DNA of 33,467 nucleotides from Parvularcula sp. BBD 1991-13 (GTDB taxonomy: Bacteria > Pseudomonadota > Alphaproteobacteria > Caulobacterales > Parvularculaceae): assembly GCA_001657385.1 (NCBI GenBank), contig LYSZ01000015.1:229-33695 (forward strand). Direction: 5' to 3'. Each line of letters starts with the position of its first letter. Position 1 is the first letter of the stretch. The notes under the pieces were generated by a model, which worked only from the letters and a program-made list of their open reading frames with translations, did not search any database and was not told where the DNA came from. Below are positions 8,101 through 15,317 of the stretch, in pieces. A program made the position numbers and the translations under genes.

Positions 8101-8890
8101 CGCATTCGGCGAGGGTATTGAATTCATAGCGCGGATGCAGGGCGGAGAGCTTGACGGAGATATTGTTCGGCGACGGCGCCGCCGACCTGTCGTTACCCTC
8201 TGTCCCGGCCAGGGCGACGGCCTCGGCAGCCTGGATGTATTTGTCGAAATACGCTTGCGCGTCGGCATAGGTGCGCGCCGCCTCGCCCAGCATGTCGAAC
8301 GAGAACGCGTAGCCTTTCTGCGCATACCGCCGCCCGCGTTGCAGCGCATCGGAAATGCTCTCGCCCAGGACGAAATGCTCGCCGATCAGCGCCATCGCCC
8401 GCTCGACGGCGGCGACGAGCGCGCGGTCGCCCAGCCGCGCGGCGACGCCCGACGCCGTCGCGCCGCCGCTCACGGCGATCCAGCGCGTCGCGAGCACAAG
8501 GCCCGCGCTGGCGGCGTTGACGACCGCCGGGCGGTCCGCGCCGAGATGTCCGCTCCAGCCTCCGGGGGCGAGCTTGTCCCGCACCAGCCGCCGCGCGGTC
8601 GCAAAATCCGGCGTGCGGATCAGCGCTTCGGACAAACGCATCAGGGAGACCCCCTCCGCCGTCGAGAGGCCGTATTCCTGCAAAAGGGCGTCCACCGGAC
8701 CGGGCCGCGGCGCATCGCAGCGCAGCGCTTCGACCATGTCGCGCGCATTGGCCTCGATCTGTCGCCGGTCGGTTTCCGAGAGCCGCGCGGACGCCGCCAG
8801 ACGGCGCGCGCATTCATCTTCTGGACAGGTATAAAGCGCTGAAATGGCTTTATTATTCAATACCGGGAATTGTTTGTCGTCAAACGCCAT
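5144..8890 (-). CDS. putA: Bifunctional proline dehydrogenase / glutamate-semialdehyde dehydrogenase
   Basis: A 1248-residue PutA that oxidises L-proline to pyrroline-5-carboxylate with FAD, then to L-glutamate with NAD. The proline dehydrogenase barrel lies at about 130-480, with the conserved RVYAPVGRHKELLPYLVRRL near its end. The aldehyde dehydrogenase domain lies at about 560-990, with FTGSTGTAMRIA, ETGGVNAMI and catalytic C815 in AGQRCSACR. A further 200 residues end in RVVTVDTTAAGGNASLLA, the ALDH-superfamily tail of longer PutA types. There is no N-terminal ribbon-helix-helix domain, so it does not repress itself. I chose the ATG at 8890 because GGAGG precedes it by five bases; earlier ATGs at 8905 and 8902 lack this. 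Control probably comes from the divergent Lrp-type gene. Confidence 0.97.
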   Translation of the reverse strand: MAFDDKQFPVLNNKAISALYTCPEDECARRLAASARLSETDRRQIEANARDMVEALRCDAPRPGPVDALLQEYGLSTAEGVSLMRLSEALIRTPDFATARRLVRDKLAPGGWSGHLGADRPAVVNAASAGLVLATRWIAVSGGATASGVAARLGDRALVAAVERAMALIGEHFVLGESISDALQRGRRYAQKGYAFSFDMLGEAARTYADAQAYFDKYIQAAEAVALAGTEGNDRSAAPSPNNISVKLSALHPRYEFNTLAECGPALVEKLGAIAAVARRCGFSITIDAEEADRLEASLAVFEQALAHETIAGWDGLGLVVQAYQKRAPAVIDWIVDTARRTGRRIPVRLVKGAYWDTEIKRAQEMGLADYPVFTEKAHTDLSYIACARQLLDAGDDAVFAQFATHNAHSAAAILHMAGDARGFEFQRLHGMGEALHDRLIGAARATSRVYAPVGRHKELLPYLVRRLLENGANSSFVNQVHDQDADLGAIVADPITKSQAASFAPNPAIAAPRDHLLGRRLAAPGVDWTLGATAARLEQAAADAPAVDAACIVNGEHCGRPEQRCVSPTDTRRDIGAARLADGAIAAQAADAAARSRWAVETTAEQRAEILRRAAVLLDKEQDRFIGLCVAEAGKTIPDAIAEIREAIDFLTYYADEAASARMAGRAPLGVVACISPWNFPLAIFLGQVCAALGVGNAVIAKPADQTPLIAFEAVKLLHRAGVAADALHLLLGSGAEVGEALIRDPRVAGVCFTGSTGTAMRIARNLADTGRGDAPLIAETGGVNAMIIDSTALLEQAIGDVVDSAFQSAGQRCSACRIVAVQDDIADAFETMLRGAVETLSLGDPKFLKTDIGPVVDRAAREKISSYIDKKKAEWPVIAEGAPPALSADGHFIAPVAFRVPSIADVAEEIFGPVLHVVSFAADREMQVVDEVNALGFGLTMGLHTRIDSRADAVASHAKVGNLYVNRNQIGAVVGVQPFGGEGLSGTGPKAGGPHYLLRLTHGARAAARDLRETDAPSAAAPLEPRMSDNAGPDDAGPDAFAVVAARAAAAQAKWSRSADIEARLTVARTLAAALETPAAETLRAASDAGLPLPGPTGETNTLRLAPRGVLASFPPRGNDAALLPIARALAAGNAVILLTGDAEEEKRARDILARVGSAPLPDGLLATCAAGALGPETLRAGGVAGLMAGRPDAGRAVALAAPGRLEGAILPVLSPDDPFERYSLERVVTVDTTAAGGNASLLANS

Positions 8891-8945
8891 GGCCGCCTCC
8901 ATCATGCGGGAAACGTACCCCGCGCGTGATGGGCATAGTGACCTT

Positions 8946-8986
8946 TTTTAGGCTGCTCCCTATCCGATTTGCCTAAAATCGGATAG
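8946..8986. promoter_or_regulatory. Palindromic operator between putA and putR
   Basis: CTATCCGATTT (8960-8970) and AAATCGGATAG (8976-8986) form a perfect 11-bp inverted repeat with a 5-base spacer. A second perfect repeat, TTTTAGGC (8946-8953) and GCCTAAAA (8971-8978), overlaps it. Lrp/AsnC regulators bind such symmetric AT-containing sites between themselves and a divergent target, so this is the likely PutR operator controlling both promoters. Confidence 0.7.
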
Positions 8987-9029
8987 CTTATGTTCTCATG
9001 GGGCCTCTAGATGAGCGATTGATGGGCAT

Positions 9030-9491
9030 ATGGATAACTTCGATCTGAAGCTGTTGCACGAGATTCAGCGCGACGGTCGCGTCGCCGTCGTCGAACTGGC
9101 CGATCGCATCGGGCTTTCGAAGACCCCGTGCCAGAAGCGGCTGCGCCGTCTGGAGCAGAACGGGGTCATCCGCGGCTATCGCGCGGAGATCGACCCCGCG
9201 AAAATCGATTGCGGCTACCTTGTGTTCGTCCAGGTCAAGCTGGAAAGCACGACCACCGGCCAGTTGGAGCGGTTCAACAAGATGGTCAAGGCCGTGCCCG
9301 AAATCATGTCGTGTCACATGCTCTCGGGCGGATACGACTACTTGCTTAAAGTCCGTACAAAGAATATGACGACATACCGCGCCTTGCTGGGGGACGTCAT
9401 CGCGCAGCTGCCCGGCGTGTCGCAAACATCGACGTTTCCCGTGATGGAAGAGGTCAAGGATTCCCACGAACTCAGCATACTGCCCGAATAA
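9030..9491 (+). CDS. putR: Lrp/AsnC-family regulator of proline use
   Basis: A 153-residue Lrp/AsnC protein. The N-terminal helix-turn-helix (about 1-60) begins MDNFDLKLLHEIQRDGRVAV, with LADRIGLSKTPCQKRLRRLE as the turn and recognition helix. The C-terminal RAM ligand-binding and oligomerisation domain follows (about 65-145), with GGYDYLLKVRTKNM near residue 110. It is divergent from putA with 139 bases between the starts and a palindrome in between. This is the standard arrangement of proline-responsive activators of putA in alphaproteobacteria, so I use the name putR. Proline is the probable effector. The ribosome-binding site is weak (GATGGG). Confidence 0.9.
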   Translation: MDNFDLKLLHEIQRDGRVAVVELADRIGLSKTPCQKRLRRLEQNGVIRGYRAEIDPAKIDCGYLVFVQVKLESTTTGQLERFNKMVKAVPEIMSCHMLSGGYDYLLKVRTKNMTTYRALLGDVIAQLPGVSQTSTFPVMEEVKDSHELSILPE

Positions 9492-9526
9492 CGCCGCCGG
9501 CCGCCTTTGATGAAGATGCATGGACC

Positions 9527-12253
9527 ATGATGACGCTTGACGCCCACCATTTCGACGTTCCCTGGGTGATCGAGTCCAAGTTCGAGCCAAACCGGCCGCG
9601 GCTGGATCTGGTGCGTCGCGACCGGCTGCTGGCGCAGATGCGCGACGCGGCGGAGAAGAAACTGGCGCTGATCATCGCGCCCGCCGGCTATGGGAAGTCG
9701 TCCCTGCTGGGGCAATGGGCGATGGAGGCCGAAGAGCGCGGCGTTCAATATGGCTGGCTGACCCTGGAAAGCGCCGAGGCCGACGAAAAACAGTTTCTCG
9801 CCTATCTCGTCCTCCTGCTGGCGCGGGTCGGATTGCGCCTGGAGGGACTGGAAACCGGCGCGCGCGACGGTTTCGCGGACGCGCCGGTCGCTGCGGTCCT
9901 GTCGAAGCTGATCCGCGTTCTGAACGAAAACAATCGCAAGATTATCCTGATCCTCGAAGACTATCACAATGCGGAGTGCGAAGCGGTCAACCGGATCGTC
10001 AAACGGTTGATCCGGGATACGCTCGCGGATTTCACGATCTTTATCGACAGCCGGCGTCAGCCGAATATCGACGCTTTTTCCCTGATCGCATCGGGCGACG
10101 CGATTGAAATCGGCGCGGCTCAACTCCGCTTGACGCGCGAGGAAACGCTACAGGTTCTGAGCGGGGTGATCGACGAGCGCGGCGGCGCCGACATCTATGA
10201 ACAGACCGAAGGCTGGCCCGTCGCCGTGCAATTGGCGCTGGTTCAAAAGCGGGTACAGCCGTCGGAGCCGATGTTGACCGGCGTCGACGGCGGGCTTGTC
10301 GCCTCTTATCTGACGGAGCAGATCCTGTCGACGCTGGGGCCGGAGGCGCAGGAATTCCTGCTGGCGGTCGCGTTTCTGGATCGCTTCAATCCGGAACTGA
10401 CCAACCACGTTCTTGATACGGAGGGCGCCTGGACGCGAATTGACGCGCTTTCCTCCTTCGCTGCGCTCATCGTTCCCCTTGACGTGTCGCGGCGCTGGTA
10501 CAGGCTGCATCATTTGCTTGCGGAATATCTCCGGGAGGTGCAAATCCGCCGTAATCAGGCGTGGGCGAACGCGATCCAGTTGCGCGCGAGCGCCTGGTAT
10601 TACGACAAGAAACAGGTTGTTGACGCCGTGCGCTACGCGGCGCGCGCGGGCGATTACGTGCAGTGCGAACGATTGATCCTCGCCGCCGGCGGATGGAAAA
10701 TCATTCTCAATGACGGCATCGGCGTGTTGCGCAACGCCTTGCGGCTGTTGCCGGATGACGTGATCGGCGCCAGCGCGCGGCTGTTGATCGCGCGCGCCTA
10801 TCTGCATTGCAAATATGGCGAGATTCCCGAAGCCCGGGCGGTCTTGGACGCTGCGGCGCAGGTTCCGTGCGAAGGTGACCGGGCGTTGCGGGACAAGGAC
10901 CGCCTGGTCGTCGAATCCATGATCAATCTCTACGAAGACAGAATGGCGTGGACCGACGATCATTGCCGCATCCGGGCGCGCTACGATTCCGAAGGCGATC
11001 TCGATGCGCTGGAGCGGGGCACCATCCGCTGCGAGGAAGTGCTGATCAGCCTGGCGCGCGGCGACTTCGACACGGCCCAGGCGAAGGTGCGCGACGCTTT
11101 CGCGTTGATGCGCCAGAGCGGGTCTGTCCTGGGACTGAATTACTGTTACATTCACGCCGCTCATATCGCTTTCCATCGCGGGGATTTCGCCGCCGCGGCG
11201 GCGAACATCGACCGGGCGAGCAAGATGGCGGGAGAGAATTTCGGTTCCGACAGCGGGCTCACAGTGATCGCCTCGGTGCTTGAAATGTCGTTGAAGACAT
11301 GGCGCGGCGCGTGCGGTCCCGAGGATCTGGAGCCCTTCAAGGAGGCTCTGTTTCACACCGTGGACAATGACGGATGGACCGATCTTTATATCACGGGGCT
11401 TGTCTCCATCATCATGTTGTCGCGGCAATGCGCCGATCGCCAGACAGCGGTTGACGTCATCGGGAAACTCGGCGTTTTCGCCGAACAGCGCAATCTGGTG
11501 CGGTTGAAACGGTTCGTTGACGTGACGGCGCGGTCTCTGGCCCCGCCTGTCGGTGGCGCCCGCGCCGATGGTCCGTCTCCGTATGACTTTGCGGTCGAGT
11601 ATGACGAGACGGCGTCGCCGCGCGACTGGCAGGCGTTTCTGCTGGCCGCGGGATCGGCGGACATCCGCGAAGCCGACGACCGCGAGTCCGCGGACATGGA
11701 TATCGGCGACCGGGAGACCGGCGGCGGGAAAGAGGACCCGCGTTCGGCGCTGTCTTCGGCGATCGATTTCGCAGGCCGGCTCGGCGCCGGGCCGTGGCTT
11801 GTCGCGACGCGGCTGGAAAAGGCGGCGGCGCATCTGGACGCCAAGGAATCGGAAGAGGCCAAAGCCGCGCTTGCGGATGCGCTGAAGACGGCGACGGCGC
11901 TGGGCGCTGTCGGCCCGTTCCTGGCGGAGCGCCGCATCCTGCGGCTGCTGAACGAGGTGCGGTCCGGCCTGCGCCATGACGAAAACGAGCTGATCACGCT
12001 TCAGTTCGTTGACGGAATACTGGAGCGCGCGAAAGCGCTCAATCCCCTCAAGGACTCCGGTATTCTAAGCGACCGCGAGTTCGAGGTCCTGGCGAGGCTC
12101 GCCGACGGCCTGTCCAATAAGGAAATCGCCCGTTCCCTGGAGTTGACCGAGAACACGGTCAAGTTTCACCTCAAAAGCCTGTTCTCCAAGTTATCCGTAA
12201 GCAAACGGGTTCAGGCGGTGACGGAAGCCCGCCGCCGCGGCCTTATTGACTAG
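9527..12253 (+). CDS. MalT-like (LAL) LuxR-family ATP-dependent regulator
   Basis: A 908-residue large regulator of the MalT/AlkS type. Residues 51-59 give a Walker A motif (APAGYGKSS) and IILILEDYHNAE near 145 is the Walker B region of the STAND-type NTPase. A long helical, TPR-like region occupies about 400-830. A C-terminal LuxR helix-turn-helix spans about 846-908 (LSDREFEVLARLADGLSNKE and TVKFHLKSLFSKL). Such proteins bind ATP and an inducer, oligomerise and activate catabolic operons. It starts 35 bases after putR and precedes the cyclophilin and the TonB receptor, so it is the leading candidate activator of the catabolic cluster. The inducer is unknown, and no clear ribosome-binding site is seen at the ATGATG start. 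Confidence 0.92.
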   Translation: MMTLDAHHFDVPWVIESKFEPNRPRLDLVRRDRLLAQMRDAAEKKLALIIAPAGYGKSSLLGQWAMEAEERGVQYGWLTLESAEADEKQFLAYLVLLLARVGLRLEGLETGARDGFADAPVAAVLSKLIRVLNENNRKIILILEDYHNAECEAVNRIVKRLIRDTLADFTIFIDSRRQPNIDAFSLIASGDAIEIGAAQLRLTREETLQVLSGVIDERGGADIYEQTEGWPVAVQLALVQKRVQPSEPMLTGVDGGLVASYLTEQILSTLGPEAQEFLLAVAFLDRFNPELTNHVLDTEGAWTRIDALSSFAALIVPLDVSRRWYRLHHLLAEYLREVQIRRNQAWANAIQLRASAWYYDKKQVVDAVRYAARAGDYVQCERLILAAGGWKIILNDGIGVLRNALRLLPDDVIGASARLLIARAYLHCKYGEIPEARAVLDAAAQVPCEGDRALRDKDRLVVESMINLYEDRMAWTDDHCRIRARYDSEGDLDALERGTIRCEEVLISLARGDFDTAQAKVRDAFALMRQSGSVLGLNYCYIHAAHIAFHRGDFAAAAANIDRASKMAGENFGSDSGLTVIASVLEMSLKTWRGACGPEDLEPFKEALFHTVDNDGWTDLYITGLVSIIMLSRQCADRQTAVDVIGKLGVFAEQRNLVRLKRFVDVTARSLAPPVGGARADGPSPYDFAVEYDETASPRDWQAFLLAAGSADIREADDRESADMDIGDRETGGGKEDPRSALSSAIDFAGRLGAGPWLVATRLEKAAAHLDAKESEEAKAALADALKTATALGAVGPFLAERRILRLLNEVRSGLRHDENELITLQFVDGILERAKALNPLKDSGILSDREFEVLARLADGLSNKEIARSLELTENTVKFHLKSLFSKLSVSKRVQAVTEARRRGLID

Positions 12254-12304
12254 CGCGTCGCCGATGGGCCATGTCTGGCCTTCGACGACAAAGGGAGGCT
12301 GGCG

Positions 12305-12823
12305 ATGAGGGCTGTTTTCGATACGCAGTGCGGCGGGTTTGAAGTGGAGCTGGCGCTTGACAAGGCGCCGGCGACGGCGGGATATTTTCGCGACATCATT
12401 CGGGCGGGGGCGTTTGACGGCGCGGCGTTTTTTCGCATCGTGGCCGAGGACAACGCATCGCTGCGCGCGGATAATCCCATCGAGGTCGTGCAGGGCGGAC
12501 TTACCGAGGGCGATCCCCAGCCGGCGCCGCCGGTCCGTCATGAGCCCACATCGGAGACCGGCCTGCGTCACGAGCGGTGGACGGTCTCCACGGCGCGCAA
12601 CGGGCCGGGCGAGACCTATGGCAGCTTTTTCATCTGCATGCGCGACGAACCGGCCCTTGATTTCGGGGGTGCGCGCCATCCGGACGGGCTCGGCTTCGCC
12701 GCCTTTGGCCGCGTGGTCAGCGGCTTTGACGCCGTCGAGGCGCTTTTTCGCCGCCGCGAAGCGGAAGAGTTCTTGAAAAACAAAGTGCTGATCAATAGTT
12801 GTTGGCTGACGGAGAACCCCTAG
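12305..12823 (+). CDS. Cyclophilin-type peptidyl-prolyl isomerase
   Basis: A 172-residue single-domain cyclophilin with no signal peptide, so cytoplasmic. Visible family motifs are the start MRAVFDTQCGGFEVEL, GAFDGAAFFRIV with the catalytic-position arginine, VVQGG, YGSFFICM (a variant of the canonical GSQFFI) and GFAAFGRVVSGFDAVEALF. It would catalyse cis-trans isomerisation of prolyl peptide bonds. It follows the LAL regulator by 51 bases and is likely co-transcribed with it. The C-terminus ends in a short Cys-containing strand. A role for a prolyl isomerase in a proline-centred cluster is tempting but not shown by the sequence. Confidence 0.88.
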   Translation: MRAVFDTQCGGFEVELALDKAPATAGYFRDIIRAGAFDGAAFFRIVAEDNASLRADNPIEVVQGGLTEGDPQPAPPVRHEPTSETGLRHERWTVSTARNGPGETYGSFFICMRDEPALDFGGARHPDGLGFAAFGRVVSGFDAVEALFRRREAEEFLKNKVLINSCWLTENP

Positions 12824-12851
12824 CGCCCGTCCCCCATGGCGCCGCCATTCC

Positions 12852-12891
12852 CTACCCGAACGGGTAGTGTGTCTTTTCGGCCTTACCCGAA
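12852..12891. promoter_or_regulatory. Palindrome and half-site upstream of TonB receptor
   Basis: CTACCCG-AA-CGGGTAG (12852-12867) is a perfect palindrome, and TACCCGAA recurs in direct orientation at 12884-12891, 31 bases after the copy at 12853, about three helical turns. It lies about 100 bases upstream of the receptor start. Related half-sites occur at 30854-30879. Confidence 0.55.
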
Positions 12892-12982
12892 TTAATCGCC
12901 TGCTCACCCATATTTGCGTTTGCGCGATGACGCCGCAGGCTGACACATTACTGAGATATTGTTGACTAATGGGAGGGGTTCC

Positions 12983-15235
12983 ATGACAGGCACTCGAAAA
13001 ACTCTATTCGCGGCGTTAATGGGCGGCGTCTCATTATCGTCGATTCAGGTTGCGCCTGTTTACGCGCAGGATAACGTCGCGGATGAGGGGCGCGATGAAA
13101 TTATCGTTATCGGCCGCGGCCGCGAGGAAAGCATTCAGGATATTCCGATCTCGGAAACCGTGTTCACGGCCGAGACGATCCGCGATGCGCGTATCGATCA
13201 GGTTGATGACTTTTTCGCCCTGACGCCCGGCGTGACGTTTGCAAACGCCCAGGACACGGGCACGAACTTCATCACCATCCGGGGCATATCGCAGGTTCGC
13301 AACGGCGAAGCGCCGGTGGCCGTCGTGATTGACGATGTATTGCAGATCAATTCGCGTTCCTTCGATCAGCCGCTGTTCGATGTCGACAGCATCGAGGTTC
13401 TGAGGGGGCCGCAAGGCGCGCTTTACGGGCGCAACGCGACCGGCGGCGCGATCATCATCAACACGGCGATGCCCACGGACGAAGTCGAGGGATACGGGCA
13501 GGTCAGCTACGGCCGCGGCCAGGATGTGCAGGTCGAGGGGTCTATCTCCGGACCGATCGTGCCCGGCCGGCTTCTCGGCCGAATTTCGGCGCGGTATTCC
13601 GATCGCGACGGCGTTCTTGAAAACGTCATCCTCGACGAAAAAGTCGACTACAGCGAGGATTTCTCCCTGCGCGGACATTTGCGCTTTATCGTCAGCGATG
13701 CAATTACGGCGGACCTCCGCGGTTCGCTGGTCCAGACCGAGGGCGGCTCGCTGAACTACTCCTACCAGCCGGCGGTCGTCGACAAGTCCACCGGCCTGCC
13801 GACTGCGTTCGACTTCACCATCGCCGACGCCGACCTTGTGGAGCGCGAATTTACGGCCAACAACCTGGGCATTGACGAACGCGACGCCGAGCAGATCTCT
13901 TTGCGTATCAACGCCGATCTCGGCTTCGCCACCCTGCGCAGCGTGACGGCGTATGATCACATCGAGCAGACGACCGCGAGCGATCAGTTTCCGTACACGG
14001 CGGCGAGCACGATTACGCCGGCGCCGCCGTTTCCGCTGGGCGACGGCATCCAGTCGCAGCATATCGAAGTGGAAGCCTTCAGTCAGGAAATCCGGCTGAC
14101 GTCTCCCGACGATCAGCGCCTGCGGTGGATGATCGGCGGCTATTATGTGTCGACGGACCGTTTCATCAACTCGTCGATCTATAACGACCTTGAAAACGGC
14201 TTGCCGACGGTGTCGCGCCGCACGCCGGTGTTCGATCCGCTTGCGCCGCAAACGAGCTTCATCGCCGACGACAACAACAACGACGCCTGGGCGGTTTTCT
14301 TCAACGCCGCTTATGACGTGACCGACAGGCTGGAAGTGGCCTTCGCCGGCCGGTATGACCGCGACGAGCGCGAGCAGCAGGTCTCGCCCCAGCAGGGCAA
14401 TTATGTCGACGGCGTATTCGTCTCGCCCACAGGGGCGCCCGGCTCGCTGAACACGGCAGAATTCGATCTCTTCCAGCCGAAGGTGACCGTTCGTTACGCG
14501 GCGCTGGACGATCTCAACCTCTACGCCTCCTGGGGCAAGGGCTTCCGCTCCGGCCAGTTCAACCAGAACGGCGTCGGCGCCGTCGCCGCCGGGGCCGGCG
14601 TTGAGGGCGTTTCCGACCTCTTGCCGCAGGAAGAGACGTCCACCTACGAACTCGGCTTCAAATCGACCCTGATGGACGGCGTCACGCTGAACGCCTCCGG
14701 CTACCGCACCAACGTGGAGAACGCGCCTTACTTCGTGTTTATCGGCGCGGTCAGCGCGCAGGTGCTCGTTCCCATCGACGAAATCGAAATCTGGGGCGGC
14801 GAGATCGAGCTTGCCGCGAATCTTTACGAGGGTCTCGATTTCTACGCCGGCTTCGGCCTCGCCGACAGCGAAATCGATGCGTATACGGTCAATCCGGACG
14901 CCATTGGCAACCGGGCGCCGTATGTGGCGAAAACGACCTTTAACACGGGCCTTCAGTATCGCACGCCAATCACCAACGTTCTTGGCGTGTTCGGCCGGGT
15001 CGATTACGAGCGGCGGGGCGAACAGTTCTGGGACCCGGAGAATACGACCGCGCGTTCGGCGCTTAACCTCGTCAACGCGCGCGCCGGCTTCGAAGCGAAT
15101 GACGGCCAGTGGGCGCTGACGGCGTCGGTCGAAAACCTGACCGACGAGGAATACAACTCCGAATGGGTGCTCGGCGGCTTCGCCCATGCGGGCGTGCCGC
15201 GCCTGTGGCGCATCGACCTGCGGGTCAACTTCTAG
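12983..15235 (+). CDS. TonB-dependent outer-membrane receptor
   Basis: A 750-residue outer-membrane active-transport channel. A signal peptide (about 1-28) ends VYA before QDN. A TonB-box-like DEIIVIG follows near residue 41. The plug domain (about 50-165) contains IEVLRGPQGALYGRNATGGA. The remainder is the 22-strand barrel ending in a terminal phenylalanine (RIDLRVNF), the BAM recognition signal. I chose the ATG at 12983 because GGGAGGGG (12971-12978) lies just upstream; an earlier TTG at 12959 is less likely. It is followed by a strong terminator and then the hydantoinase genes, and probably imports their substrate. It has none of the features of the well-known siderophore or B12 receptors that I can identify, so the ligand is inferred from context. 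Confidence 0.95.
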   Translation: MTGTRKTLFAALMGGVSLSSIQVAPVYAQDNVADEGRDEIIVIGRGREESIQDIPISETVFTAETIRDARIDQVDDFFALTPGVTFANAQDTGTNFITIRGISQVRNGEAPVAVVIDDVLQINSRSFDQPLFDVDSIEVLRGPQGALYGRNATGGAIIINTAMPTDEVEGYGQVSYGRGQDVQVEGSISGPIVPGRLLGRISARYSDRDGVLENVILDEKVDYSEDFSLRGHLRFIVSDAITADLRGSLVQTEGGSLNYSYQPAVVDKSTGLPTAFDFTIADADLVEREFTANNLGIDERDAEQISLRINADLGFATLRSVTAYDHIEQTTASDQFPYTAASTITPAPPFPLGDGIQSQHIEVEAFSQEIRLTSPDDQRLRWMIGGYYVSTDRFINSSIYNDLENGLPTVSRRTPVFDPLAPQTSFIADDNNNDAWAVFFNAAYDVTDRLEVAFAGRYDRDEREQQVSPQQGNYVDGVFVSPTGAPGSLNTAEFDLFQPKVTVRYAALDDLNLYASWGKGFRSGQFNQNGVGAVAAGAGVEGVSDLLPQEETSTYELGFKSTLMDGVTLNASGYRTNVENAPYFVFIGAVSAQVLVPIDEIEIWGGEIELAANLYEGLDFYAGFGLADSEIDAYTVNPDAIGNRAPYVAKTTFNTGLQYRTPITNVLGVFGRVDYERRGEQFWDPENTTARSALNLVNARAGFEANDGQWALTASVENLTDEEYNSEWVLGGFAHAGVPRLWRIDLRVNF

Positions 15236-15244
15236 AATCCCTCC

Positions 15245-15279
15245 CGCGCCCCGCCTCCGGGTGAGGCGGGGCGCGTTTT
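15245..15279 (+). terminator. Rho-independent terminator after TonB receptor
   Basis: CGCGCCCCGCCTC (15245-15257) and GAGGCGGGGCGCG (15263-15275) make a perfect 13-bp GC-rich stem with a 5-base loop, followed by TTTT (15276-15279). It sits between the receptor and the first hydantoinase gene, so it either ends the receptor transcript or attenuates read-through into the operon. Confidence 0.9.
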
Positions 15280-15317
15280 CAGGGAACGACATATAACCAC
15301 GAACGCAGGAAACGATA

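Noticed and set aside
6452-8842. 796-codon forward ORF opposite putA
   Set aside because: Arg/Gly/Ala-rich composition with no domain; it is a GC-rich shadow of putA.
10148-11977. 609-codon minus-strand ORF opposite the LAL regulator
   Set aside because: Low-complexity Arg/Gln-rich shadow with no recognisable domain.
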